Assembly (NCBI RefSeq): GCF_000428125.1
Contig: NZ_ATZI01000001.1
Coordinates: 682,001 to 746,000, forward strand
Length of the DNA stretch: 64,000 nt
Source: Bacteroides graminisolvens DSM 19988 = JCM 15093
Lineage (GTDB): Bacteria > Bacteroidota > Bacteroidia > Bacteroidales > Bacteroidaceae
Direction of reading: 5' to 3'
Below the pieces are notes generated by a model. It was not told the DNA's origin. It was given only the letters and a program-made list of their open reading frames with translations, and did not search any database. Made by a program: the position numbers and the translations under genes. Below are positions 50,278-58,328 of the stretch, piece after piece (position 1 is the first letter of the stretch; each line of letters opens with the position of its first letter).

Positions 50278-50814
50278 TTAGTTAGTGGGTTGTTTGGGAC
50301 TATTAGGTGCGTTGCGTTTGGTTATTGAAGAGATAATGAAATCTCTGTTTTCACAACTTAAAACCACCTTCTTTCCTGAATTTAAAATGATATAAAAAGC
50401 TTCATGGTAATCACCTACATAAGCGGAATGTTTGCCTAGTTGTTTAGAGTAGAACAAGCCGACGAATCCCCAAAAACCACCACTCCCAAATATCCTGATT
50501 CCTGCTTCTTCATTGTATACATCGATATGCTGAATGCAATCTATCGGAAACATCTTTTTACCGATTGGTCTATAAAGAATCAGTTCAGCTGGAGTTAATG
50601 ATATGGATAACGGTGTTAGTGCCATCGTGTACGCACTAACAGAAAGTATAACGATGAAGGTAAACAAACACCAAGCTCTATCATGCCAATCATCAGTAAA
50701 ATTGAAAGAAGCAATCAGGAGAAATAACTCCGTTAACACGAATATAATGCTCAATGTTATGGTTAGTGCCTTTACAGAGCGACTCCAATTTACTGTGTAA
50801 CGTTTGTCTTTCAT
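50278..50814 (-). CDS. Membrane protein with PH-like domain
   Basis: A 178-residue protein with two membrane helices (about residues 15-35 and 46-66). A soluble C-terminal part of beta-strand character follows, containing a G-S-G-G-F-W-G turn near residue 113. This layout fits the small bacterial PH-domain (bPH) membrane proteins. Many of these are of unknown role, and I assign the domain only from layout and strand pattern. It starts 10 bases after the aroA stop on the same strand, so it is probably the distal gene of an aroA transcript. Confidence 0.75.
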   Translation of the reverse strand: MKDKRYTVNWSRSVKALTITLSIIFVLTELFLLIASFNFTDDWHDRAWCLFTFIVILSVSAYTMALTPLSISLTPAELILYRPIGKKMFPIDCIQHIDVYNEEAGIRIFGSGGFWGFVGLFYSKQLGKHSAYVGDYHEAFYIILNSGKKVVLSCENRDFIISSITKRNAPNSPKQPTN

Positions 50815-50824
50815 TTTTTTGATT

Positions 50825-52051
50825 TTACTCTTCTTCTATTCCGAAACCGGCCAGACGAAGATCGTTCCAATAGTTGGGATACGATTTGCTTACCACATGA
50901 GGTTCGTCTATGCGTATCTGCGGAAAGACAATGCTTGCAGGAGCGAATGCCATGGCCATGCGATGGTCTTCGTATGTGCTGATAACAGCTGTGGCATGCG
51001 GTTCGCATCGTTCACCATTCCATATCAATACGGAATTGTTTTCGTGGCGCAGAACATAACCTAGCTTAGCCATTTCGGTTATGAGGGCAGCAATGCGGTC
51101 GGTCTCCTTTATCTTCAGACTTTGCAAGCCTGTAAAGCGGAAAGGAATATTGAGCAAGGCGCACGTTACCACGAACGTTTGTGCTAAGTCGGGTATGTCG
51201 ATAAAATCTTCGTCCAGTCGTTCGGGATATTCACTGGTTTGGCGGAGTATGACGTCTCCGTCGGTAAATTCCGTTGCGATGCCCAATTTGGCAAACACCG
51301 CTGCTCCTCGGCTGTCGCCCTGATAACTCTTTTCGAAAAGTCCCTTTAGCTTAATGGACGACTGCGAACTCAACGCTGCAATCTGGTACCAATAAGAGGC
51401 TGCACTCCAATCGCTTTCCACCCGGAAAGCCGTATCCGAATAAGGATGAGGAGCCACGCGAATGCAGTTCTCCGAGATCCATTCAGCCTTTGCGCCAAAG
51501 TCGGTCATGAGTTGCAACGTCAGGTTGATGTAAGGACGAGAAATAATCTCTCCGGTTAAATGAAGCGTGAGTCCGTTTTTCAGCACAGGTCCTATCATCA
51601 GCAAAGCCGAAATATATTGTGAACTGACATCTCCTTTCAGCGTAACCTCTTGGCCGTTTAGTTCACCGCCCGTAATGCGTAAAGGCGGAAACCCTTCGTT
51701 GCCGGCATACTCAATCTGCGCACCCAATTCGCGAAGAGCATTTACCAATATCTGAATGGGGCGTTGCTGCATCCGCGCCGTACCGGTGATGACGCGTGTA
51801 CCAGGCGTTACGCAGAGGTAAGCCGTAAGAAACCGCATGGCCGTTCCCGCCGCCAAGATGTCAATTACATCGTGATTCTCTGTGAGTGCCTGAATCATTA
51901 CCCGGGTATCGTCACAATCCGACAAGTTAGCCGGCACAGTTGTTCCGCGTCCCAGCGCATGAATAATAAGTGCTCGGTTACTGATACTTTTTGAAGCGGG
52001 GAGTTCTATGACGGCCTTCGGTTGCAAAGGCGCAGAAAGTTTGTAGCGCAT
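50825..52051 (-). CDS. aroA: 3-phosphoshikimate 1-carboxyvinyltransferase (EPSP synthase)
   Basis: AroA joins phosphoenolpyruvate and shikimate-3-phosphate in the sixth step toward chorismate and the aromatic amino acids. The 408-residue product has P-A-S-K-S-I-S-N-R-A-L at residues 18-28, which holds the substrate-binding Lys21, and A-G-T-A-M-R-F at 68-74. The Q-R-P-I motif follows near 96. In the C-terminal half are the D-I-P-D segment, the L-K-x-K-E-T-D-R region and the late D-H-R-M-A-M-A-F motif. It is slightly shorter than the E. coli enzyme, as is usual in Bacteroidetes. It is transcribed divergently from the AI-2E permease gene. Confidence 0.97.
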   Translation of the reverse strand: MRYKLSAPLQPKAVIELPASKSISNRALIIHALGRGTTVPANLSDCDDTRVMIQALTENHDVIDILAAGTAMRFLTAYLCVTPGTRVITGTARMQQRPIQILVNALRELGAQIEYAGNEGFPPLRITGGELNGQEVTLKGDVSSQYISALLMIGPVLKNGLTLHLTGEIISRPYINLTLQLMTDFGAKAEWISENCIRVAPHPYSDTAFRVESDWSAASYWYQIAALSSQSSIKLKGLFEKSYQGDSRGAAVFAKLGIATEFTDGDVILRQTSEYPERLDEDFIDIPDLAQTFVVTCALLNIPFRFTGLQSLKIKETDRIAALITEMAKLGYVLRHENNSVLIWNGERCEPHATAVISTYEDHRMAMAFAPASIVFPQIRIDEPHVVSKSYPNYWNDLRLAGFGIEEE

Positions 52052-52083
52052 AATTTCAGTTTGGTAATAAATGAATCTGTTTG

Positions 52084-52091
52084 CAAAAATA
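52084..52091 (-). promoter_or_regulatory. Candidate -7 element for aroA
   Basis: The minus strand reads TATTTTTG, a match to the TAnnTTTG consensus, 32 bases before the aroA start. No convincing -33 box was found. Confidence 0.4.
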
Positions 52092-52154
52092 GGAATAAAA
52101 TCGAAGCTTTTTAAAATAATCGGATGGTATTGATACGAATAAAGTGATAATTTA

Positions 52155-52162
52155 TAAATTTG
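52155..52162 (+). promoter_or_regulatory. Candidate promoter for AI-2E permease gene
   Basis: TAAATTTG fits the TAnnTTTG -7 consensus, 21 bases before the ATG. ATTG at 52,129-52,132 could serve as a -33 box with 22-base spacing. Confidence 0.45.
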
Positions 52163-52183
52163 TGAAACTAAAAACTTGATTCT

Positions 52184-53188
52184 ATGAATGAGAAAGAACG
52201 CTATACGAAATATTCACTAATCATTATTATCCTTTTACTGGGAGGAATTCTTTTCGTTCGTCTGATTCCCTTTCTGAGTGGCATTCTGGGTGCGGTAACC
52301 ATTTATGCGCTGTTAAGGGGACAGATGAAATATCTTTCCGAAAAGAAAAAGATGAAACGCAGTTTGGCTGCCATTTTATTGATTGGCGAAACTGTTTTGT
52401 TTTTCCTGATTCCGTTGTCTCTTTTTGTCTGGCTTCTCATTGGTGAGTTGCAGACGTTGAATCTGGATCCTGCCGTACTCATGTCTTCTGTAGAAGATGC
52501 CGTGCAGGTTATTCGTGAAAAAACAGGTTATGAACTGTTCAAAGAAGAAAATATGTCGGCCGCTGCATCGTTTTTTACGAAGCTGGCTCAATCGTTTCTA
52601 GGCAATGTCAGTGGACTGATCATGAATCTTTTTGTATTGGTCTTTATCCTTTTCTTTATGCTCATAGGTAGTTCTAAAATGGAGGAGTATGTGTACAGCA
52701 TTCTTCCTTTTGGAGAAGCCGACAGGAAATCGGTTCTCAAGGAAATGAATCGTATAGTGACTTCCAACGCTATCGGAATTCCTTTGCTGGCTGTTATTCA
52801 AGGAGGAATTGCTATGGCGGGTTACTTTATTTTCGGGGCACCCAATGCACTGCTCTTTGGTTTCCTAACCTGTTTCGCTACTGTTATTCCGCTGGTTGGT
52901 ACTGCTCTTATCTGGCTGCCCCTTGTTGTATACATGGCGCTGTTGGGCGATTGGGTAAATGCTGCCGGACTGGCTGCCTACGCGTTGATTATCATCACCA
53001 ATGTTGATAACCTTATTCGTTTCATGCTGCAAAAGAAAATGGCCAACATTCATCCGCTTATAACTGTGTTCGGTGTGGTCATCGGTTTACCGCTGTTTGG
53101 TTTTATGGGAGTTATCTTTGGCCCGCTTCTGATCTCGGTGTTTATTCTCTGTTTTGATATTTATAAAAGGGAGTATCTGGATAAATAA
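52184..53188 (+). CDS. AI-2E family transporter (putative permease)
   Basis: A 334-residue membrane protein of the AI-2E/YdiK/PerM family. It has two N-terminal helices, then a third (about 62-85), a polar amphipathic domain (about 90-145) and four to five C-terminal helices. The layout and the late P-L-V-G-T-A-L and G-x-x-x-G-P-L-L segments are characteristic. Members have been proposed to export signalling molecules, act in ion or pH homeostasis, or work as permeases. The substrate here is unknown, and the family name should not be taken as evidence of autoinducer transport. It converges on the HemD-like gene with only two bases between the stops. Confidence 0.92.
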   Translation: MNEKERYTKYSLIIIILLLGGILFVRLIPFLSGILGAVTIYALLRGQMKYLSEKKKMKRSLAAILLIGETVLFFLIPLSLFVWLLIGELQTLNLDPAVLMSSVEDAVQVIREKTGYELFKEENMSAAASFFTKLAQSFLGNVSGLIMNLFVLVFILFFMLIGSSKMEEYVYSILPFGEADRKSVLKEMNRIVTSNAIGIPLLAVIQGGIAMAGYFIFGAPNALLFGFLTCFATVIPLVGTALIWLPLVVYMALLGDWVNAAGLAAYALIIITNVDNLIRFMLQKKMANIHPLITVFGVVIGLPLFGFMGVIFGPLLISVFILCFDIYKREYLDK

Positions 53189-53190
53189 GT

Positions 53191-54054
53191 CTACTTTTTA
53201 TTCTGATAATATTGATGGATGGCCGTTGCCAATCCTGTAAAAGCACTAAAGTCTTGCGCTACAATGCTTACTTTGAGCCCTTTTTTTCTTGCGTATGCGG
53301 CTGTGTAAGGGCCGAAACAGGCAATCTCAAGGCTGTCGGTTGAAAGGTGGTGCTTCTTGCACGTTTGCAAGGCGACCTCAATTTCGGCTCCGCTGGTAAA
53401 CACAAGGCAGCTTGCTGTCTTTGTCCGGATCAGTTCGGCAAACCGGTTTTGTATGTTCTCTTCGCTGGCACAGGTTGTGTAAGCGTCAATGCGTGTTACT
53501 TGCATTTGAATGGCTTCGAGTGCACGCATAAAATCGGGTACCACATCGGGTTCGGGTATGTCTTTTACCCAAGGAGCCAATACGGCTATTCGCTTTCCGC
53601 TGATGTCCGGCCGGGTTTTTAGTTTGGCAACGATGCCCATGGGACTGGCTTCGTCGGGTAATAATACATCGCTTATTTCCAATTCCTTTTTAAGATATTC
53701 GGCATCTTTACCAATGGCGCAGAGCGTTATTTGTTGCAAATACAGTTTAGCCTCCGGATGTTTTGCCAATGCAATGGAGAAAGATTCAATGGCTTTGCGG
53801 CTCGAGAAGGCGATGTAGTCATAGTTCTGCATCTCTTTCAGGAATTGATTCATCTTGGCTTCTTCAGGTAGTACTTTTGTTTCTATCATGGGACAAGAAT
53901 AAGTTGCAATATCCTTTTCTTGCAGTGCTTTTTCCAACCGTTGGGCATAACCTTGTGGAGCTGTAATGATTACACGGGGTGTTGCTGACTGCCTCCGGGT
54001 TGGTTGGCAGTATAAGCAACTTATGGCAACAAGAATAATAGGGTAGAGGTGCAT
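53191..54054 (-). CDS. HemD-like uroporphyrinogen-III synthase family protein
   Basis: A 287-residue protein with the two-domain layout of uroporphyrinogen-III synthase, which closes hydroxymethylbilane into uroporphyrinogen III on the way to haem. The family outline is visible: R-V-I-I-T-A-P-Q-G-Y near residue 27, then Y-D-Y-I-A-F-S-S-R-K-A-I-E near 79-91. C-A-I-G-K-D-A and, in the second domain, L-V-F-T-S-G-A-E and C-F-G-P-Y-T-A follow. The first 20 residues look like a secretion signal with two cysteines, odd for a cytosolic enzyme, and the true start may differ. Bacteroides often lack early haem steps, so the actual reaction is uncertain. It is divergent from the nrf operon. Confidence 0.8.
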   Translation of the reverse strand: MHLYPIILVAISCLYCQPTRRQSATPRVIITAPQGYAQRLEKALQEKDIATYSCPMIETKVLPEEAKMNQFLKEMQNYDYIAFSSRKAIESFSIALAKHPEAKLYLQQITLCAIGKDAEYLKKELEISDVLLPDEASPMGIVAKLKTRPDISGKRIAVLAPWVKDIPEPDVVPDFMRALEAIQMQVTRIDAYTTCASEENIQNRFAELIRTKTASCLVFTSGAEIEVALQTCKKHHLSTDSLEIACFGPYTAAYARKKGLKVSIVAQDFSAFTGLATAIHQYYQNKK

Positions 54055-54079
54055 AGTGTCCTTTTTTGTGGATTCTTTG

Positions 54080-54087
54080 CAAAACTA
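54080..54087 (-). promoter_or_regulatory. Candidate -7 element for the HemD-like gene
   Basis: The minus strand reads TAGTTTTG, matching TAnnTTTG, 25 bases before the called ATG. No -33 box is evident. Confidence 0.35.
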
Positions 54088-54164
54088 ATTATTTTTTTTA
54101 CTCTTTACTTGTTTTTACGGAATAGATTTTTTATTTTAGCACCGTTACGGAATCTAATAGTTTT

Positions 54165-54740
54165 ATGAAAAAAGTACCTATAACTCTTTCATACAGGTTG
54201 AAGCTGTTTCTTGTTGTTTCCGCAGGATTCATTTTCGGTGGTGGTTTTCTTTTCCTGTATCTGCTAAGGGCTCATACCTACTTGGGAGATGATCCGTCGG
54301 CCTGCGTTAACTGTCACCTCATGGGCGCTTACTATGATACGTGGGCACACGGTTCACACGGTCGTAACACCACATGCAATGATTGCCATGTTCCTCATGA
54401 AAATATGTTTCGGAAGTATTTGTTCAAGGCGATGGACGGTACGCGCCATACTGCTGTGTTCCTTACGAATACGGAACCTCAGGTTATTCAGGCAATTCCT
54501 CAAAGTTCAGAGGTTATTATGAACAACTGCATCCGTTGCCATACTCAGCTGAATACTGAATTTGTAAAAGACGGACGCCTTTCTTACATGCAGACTCAGG
54601 TTGGTGAGGGCAAGGCTTGTTGGGATTGTCACAAGGAAGTTGGGCATGGCAAGGTGAGTCTTTCGACAACTCCCAATGCGTTGGTTCCTTACCCGGAATC
54701 ACCGGTACCTCAATGGTTGAAGAAAATAATGAAAAAATAA
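54165..54740 (+). CDS. nrfH: Cytochrome c nitrite reductase small subunit NrfH
   Basis: NrfH is a membrane-anchored tetrahaem cytochrome of the NapC/NirT family that takes electrons from menaquinol and hands them to NrfA. The 191-residue product has one N-terminal membrane helix (about residues 13-34). Four haem-binding motifs follow: C-V-N-C-H at 47-51, C-N-D-C-H at 71-75, C-I-R-C-H at 122-126 and C-W-D-C-H at 152-156. Length and motif count are those of the family. It is the first gene of a four-gene operon and precedes nrfA by 10 bases. Confidence 0.97.
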   Translation: MKKVPITLSYRLKLFLVVSAGFIFGGGFLFLYLLRAHTYLGDDPSACVNCHLMGAYYDTWAHGSHGRNTTCNDCHVPHENMFRKYLFKAMDGTRHTAVFLTNTEPQVIQAIPQSSEVIMNNCIRCHTQLNTEFVKDGRLSYMQTQVGEGKACWDCHKEVGHGKVSLSTTPNALVPYPESPVPQWLKKIMKK

Positions 54741-54750
54741 TATAGCGGAT

Positions 54751-56232
54751 ATGGAAAGAAAACTCAAAACCTGGCAAGGGTGGCTGTTGTTCGCCGGAAC
54801 AATGGTTGTTGTATTTGTACTTGGTCTGGTAGTTGCCTCTATGCTGGAACACAGAGCTGAGGTGGCAAGTGTCTTTAATAACAAGAAGGTGGATATTAAA
54901 GGCATTGAACCGCGCAATGAAATATTCAAGGATAATTATCCCAGAGAATATGCCACGTGGCTGCGTACTGCAGAGACTGACTTTAAAAGCGAGTTCAACG
55001 GCAGCGAAGCTGTTGATGTGCTGGCTCAACGACCGGAAATGGTCATTCTATGGGCCGGATATGCTTTTTCTAAAGACTACACAACGCCTCGCGGACACAT
55101 GCATGCCATTGAGGATGTGCATCGCACGCTCCGTACCGGTGCACCTACTGGTGATCATGATGGTCCGCAACCGGCTACCTGCTGGACTTGCAAAAGTCCG
55201 GACGTACCACGGATGATGGAGGCTGTAGGAGTTGATTCTTTTTATAACAAGAAATGGGCGTTTTGGGGAAGCGAAATCGTGAACCCTATCGGTTGTTCCG
55301 ACTGTCACGATTCGGAAACGATGAATCTGCATATCAGTCGACCGGCTCTGCGTGAGGCATTTGCCCGTCAGGGAAAGAATATCGATGAGGCTACTCCGCA
55401 GGAGATGCGCTCACTGGTGTGTGCTCAATGTCACGTAGAATATTATTTTCGTAAAAGTGACAATTACCTGACTTTCCCGTGGGATAAAGGTATTACCGCC
55501 GAGAAAATTGAAGAGTATTACGATGAGGCCGAATTTTATGATTATAAGCATGCGTTGAGTCAGACGCCTGTCATCAAAGCGCAACACCCTGATTTTGAAA
55601 TTGCTCAGATGGGTATTCACGGACAACGGGGCGTTTCCTGTGCCGATTGCCACATGCCTTATATGGCGGAAGGAGGCATTAAGTACAGCGATCACCATGT
55701 GCAAAGTCCGCTGGCTAAGATTGACCGCACTTGTCTGGTGTGCCACAGAGAAAGTGAAGAGACATTGCGTAACAATGTGTACGAACGTCAGCGTAAAGCC
55801 AATGAGGCTCGTAACAGGTTGGAGCAAGAACTGGCTAAAGCTCACATAGAAGCCAAATTCGCTTGGGACAAAGGTGCTACCGAAGCACAAATGAAGGATG
55901 TACTCAAGCTGATTCGTCAGGCACAGTGGCGCTGGGATTTCTCCGTTGCTTCGCATGGGGCTTCTTTCCATGCTCCTCAGGAAATACAACGTATTCTGGG
56001 ACATGGTTTAGACAGGGCATTACAGGCTCGCTTGTCTATTGCCAAAGTACTAGCTAAAAACGGTTTCACCGGTGATGTGCCGATGCCCGATATTTCAACC
56101 AAAGAGAAGGCACAGCAATACATCGGATTGGATATGAAAAAGGAACATCAGGAAAAAGAACAATTCCTGAAAGTGACTGTTCCCAAATGGCTTGAAAAAG
56201 CAAAAGCCAAAGGAAGATTGGCACAGATATAA
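54751..56232 (+). CDS. nrfA: Ammonia-forming cytochrome c nitrite reductase catalytic subunit NrfA
   Basis: NrfA is the periplasmic pentahaem enzyme that reduces nitrite to ammonium with six electrons. The 493-residue product has an N-terminal signal/anchor (about 10-31). The catalytic haem site has the special C-W-T-C-K motif at 144-148, where lysine is the haem ligand. Four ordinary sites follow: C-S-D-C-H (182-186), C-A-Q-C-H (224-228), C-A-D-C-H (297-301) and C-L-V-C-H (328-332). The Q-M-G-I-H-G segment near 286-291, the H-M-P-Y after the fourth haem and the K-A-Q-H-P stretch near 276-280 are usual for the family. With nrfH, this gives respiratory or detoxifying nitrite ammonification. 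Confidence 0.98.
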   Translation: MERKLKTWQGWLLFAGTMVVVFVLGLVVASMLEHRAEVASVFNNKKVDIKGIEPRNEIFKDNYPREYATWLRTAETDFKSEFNGSEAVDVLAQRPEMVILWAGYAFSKDYTTPRGHMHAIEDVHRTLRTGAPTGDHDGPQPATCWTCKSPDVPRMMEAVGVDSFYNKKWAFWGSEIVNPIGCSDCHDSETMNLHISRPALREAFARQGKNIDEATPQEMRSLVCAQCHVEYYFRKSDNYLTFPWDKGITAEKIEEYYDEAEFYDYKHALSQTPVIKAQHPDFEIAQMGIHGQRGVSCADCHMPYMAEGGIKYSDHHVQSPLAKIDRTCLVCHRESEETLRNNVYERQRKANEARNRLEQELAKAHIEAKFAWDKGATEAQMKDVLKLIRQAQWRWDFSVASHGASFHAPQEIQRILGHGLDRALQARLSIAKVLAKNGFTGDVPMPDISTKEKAQQYIGLDMKKEHQEKEQFLKVTVPKWLEKAKAKGRLAQI

Positions 56233-56251
56233 TAAAAATAGCTATGTTTGC

Positions 56252-56286
56252 AGAACCACCGTTGCCCGCGTCGTGACGGTGGTTCT
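56252..56286 (+). terminator. Hairpin between nrfA and resB-like gene
   Basis: An 11-base perfect stem, AGAACCACCGT (56,252-56,262) with ACGGTGGTTCT (56,276-56,286), and a 13-base loop. There is no strong T-tract, so it may partly terminate or protect the nrfHA message rather than fully stop transcription. Confidence 0.6.
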
Positions 56287-56305
56287 TAATTAAATATCTG
56301 ATAGT

Positions 56306-57550
56306 ATGTGGAAACAACCCTGGGGGTATAAAGAAGGTTACGTCATTTGTGGAGGACTATTTCTGACTGGTTTGTCATTGCAGGCTGCCGTAGGAGGCTT
56401 TCACCTCGAAACACTGGCTTATCCGATCAATTTATTGGCTGCCGTTGTCTTTTTTCTCTTGTTACTTCTGTTGCACTTTTTTCGAAGAAAGTTTGCTGCT
56501 TTGCGATGGCTGAGCAGTTATCAGGCTGCCATCTCTTCCATTTCTTCTTTGGCTTTACTGACCTTGGTTATGGGATTAGTGAAACAACTACCCGGTTACA
56601 TGCACGAAGGAGATGCCTGGCCCGGCTTTGCACAGATGTTATCTAACTGGGCTTTTGCATTTCTATTCGTTTGGTTCATTGCGGTGTTGGGCATGACTGT
56701 TTTTCTACGGCTTTTCTCTGCCCAATGGAAGGACATCCCTTTTGTACTTAATCACTTGGGGTTGCTTATTGCCCTTACCGGTGCGGTTTTGGGCAGCGCA
56801 GATATTCAACAACTTGAGATGAATACGTTAGTGGGGCGTCCCCAGTGGATGGCAACTAATGAACGGGGGGATGTGTTGGAACTACCTTTGGCTATTGAAT
56901 TACATGAGTTTTCCATAGAAGAATATCCGCCTAAGCTGATGCTGATAGACAATGAAACCGGCGATATGTTACCCAAGGGGAAGCCGGATCATTTTTTGGT
57001 AGAAGATAGTGCTGCTGTAGGAAAGCTTCTCGACTGGGATGTGGCAGTTATTACTAAACTGCCCATGGCGGCTGGTGTGCCTACGGGTGATACGTTGAAA
57101 TACGTGGAGTTTCATTCTGTGGGGGCCACAATGGCTTTGTATATTCGGGTGAGTCATAGAAAAACAGGCGATACACATGAAGGATGGGTTAGTTGCGGTA
57201 ATTATATGTTTCCCTATAAAGCCATGCGTTTAAATGATAAAGTCAGTTTGGTAATGCCGGAACCTGAGCCTAAGCGTTTTTATTCGGATGTGACGGTCTA
57301 CACGGAATCGGGCAAAACCATTCGTGAAGTGATTGAAGTCAATAAGCCCGTACAGGTAGACGGATGGAAGATTTATCAATTGGGTTATGATGAAAGTAAA
57401 GGGCGCTGGAGTGATGTCAGTGTGTTTCAGCTGGTGAGAGATCCATGGTTGCCCGTGGTGTATACGGGTATACTCATGATGATTGCCGGTGCACTGGCTT
57501 TGTTTGTTTTTCAAAAAAGGAAGGAGGGTGTTCATGATAAGCTGGACTGA
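56306..57550 (+). CDS. Cytochrome c biogenesis protein, ResB-like (Ccs1)
   Basis: A 414-residue membrane protein with four N-terminal helices (about 12-30, 38-55, 68-90, 110-130), a further one near 145-160, and a large extracytoplasmic domain (about 165-375). A final helix near 385-402 closes it. This is the architecture of ResB/Ccs1, which works with CcsA to deliver and attach haem to CxxCH proteins outside the membrane (system II). The conserved V-D-G-W-K-I-Y-Q segment near residue 350 is also found in ResB. Its stop overlaps the next gene by 17 bases. It lies 73 bases after nrfA and supports maturation of the NrfH/NrfA cytochromes. Confidence 0.85.
   Translation: MWKQPWGYKEGYVICGGLFLTGLSLQAAVGGFHLETLAYPINLLAAVVFFLLLLLLHFFRRKFAALRWLSSYQAAISSISSLALLTLVMGLVKQLPGYMHEGDAWPGFAQMLSNWAFAFLFVWFIAVLGMTVFLRLFSAQWKDIPFVLNHLGLLIALTGAVLGSADIQQLEMNTLVGRPQWMATNERGDVLELPLAIELHEFSIEEYPPKLMLIDNETGDMLPKGKPDHFLVEDSAAVGKLLDWDVAVITKLPMAAGVPTGDTLKYVEFHSVGATMALYIRVSHRKTGDTHEGWVSCGNYMFPYKAMRLNDKVSLVMPEPEPKRFYSDVTVYTESGKTIREVIEVNKPVQVDGWKIYQLGYDESKGRWSDVSVFQLVRDPWLPVVYTGILMMIAGALALFVFQKRKEGVHDKLD
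57521..57530 (+). promoter_or_regulatory. Ribosome binding site deciding the ccsA start
   Basis: AAGGAGGGTG, with AGGAGG ending six bases before the ATG at 57,534. It is unusually strong for Bacteroides and lies within the 3' end of the resB-like gene. Confidence 0.75.
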
Positions 57551-58325
57551 TTTTTGGATGTTTGCCTTACCGGCTTTCTGTTGCTGGCTGGCGGGTGCAT
57601 GGTTTGCCTGGCGAGGAAATAGGATTGCGAAGGCCTGTGGATTTACCTTGGCGGGTTTATTGATTTTTGCGGCATTTATCATCGGATTGTGGGTGTCATT
57701 GGAACGTCCTCCCATGCGTACGATGGGTGAGACCCGTTTGTGGTATTCTTTTTTTCTTCCTTTGGTGGGTCTTATGACGTACCTGCGCTGGAGGTATAAA
57801 TGGATTCTTTCCTTCAGCACTGTGCTGGCACTGGTTTTTATTGGCGTGAATTTGTTAAAACCCGATATCCATAACAAGACTTTGATGCCTGCTTTGCAAA
57901 GTCCTTGGTTTGTGCCTCATGTAATTGTTTATATGTTTGCCTATGCGATGCTGGGTGCGGCTACTGTTATGGCGCTGTACCTGCTTTTGAGAAAAAACAA
58001 ACGTCCGGCAGCAATGGAAATGGATATGTGTGATAACTTGGTGCAGATAGGATTCTCCTTTATGACGTTAGGACTTTTATCCGGTGCGTTATGGGCAAAA
58101 GAGGCTTGGGGACATTATTGGAGCTGGGATCCCAAAGAAACCTGGGCGGCCATTACTTGGTTTTGTTACCTAAGTTATATTCATTATCGGTTACATCGCA
58201 AGACTTCATATTCAATTGCACTGATCATGCTACTTATCTCTTTTCTTTTACTGCAAATGGCTTGGTATGGTATTAACTACCTGCCTTCGGCACAAGGGGT
58301 GAGTGTACATACGTATAGCATGTAA
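57534..58325 (+). CDS. ccsA: Cytochrome c biogenesis protein CcsA-like (haem handling)
   Basis: CcsA is the multi-helix partner of ResB that binds haem for ligation to c-type cytochromes. The 263-residue product has about eight helices and the diagnostic WWD-type motif, W-G-H-Y-W-S-W-D-P-K-E-T-W-A, near residues 195-208. A conserved His lies before it (near 142) and another after it. I chose the ATG at 57,534 because a strong AGGAGG site lies at 57,522-57,527. A longer frame from 57,483 would begin inside resB without a ribosome site. The 17-base overlap with resB implies coupled translation. The gene ends three bases before the converging transporter gene. Confidence 0.93.
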   Translation: MISWTDFWMFALPAFCCWLAGAWFAWRGNRIAKACGFTLAGLLIFAAFIIGLWVSLERPPMRTMGETRLWYSFFLPLVGLMTYLRWRYKWILSFSTVLALVFIGVNLLKPDIHNKTLMPALQSPWFVPHVIVYMFAYAMLGAATVMALYLLLRKNKRPAAMEMDMCDNLVQIGFSFMTLGLLSGALWAKEAWGHYWSWDPKETWAAITWFCYLSYIHYRLHRKTSYSIALIMLLISFLLLQMAWYGINYLPSAQGVSVHTYSM

Positions 58326-58328
58326 GTA

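Noticed and set aside
57483..57533. Longer N-terminus for the ccsA-like gene
   Set aside because: The ATG at 57,534 has a strong ribosome site just upstream. The extra codons lie within the resB-like gene and add a non-family sequence.
57230..57877. 215-codon minus-strand frame opposite resB/ccsA
   Set aside because: No family resemblance and no operon context; it is the shadow of two well-supported plus-strand genes.
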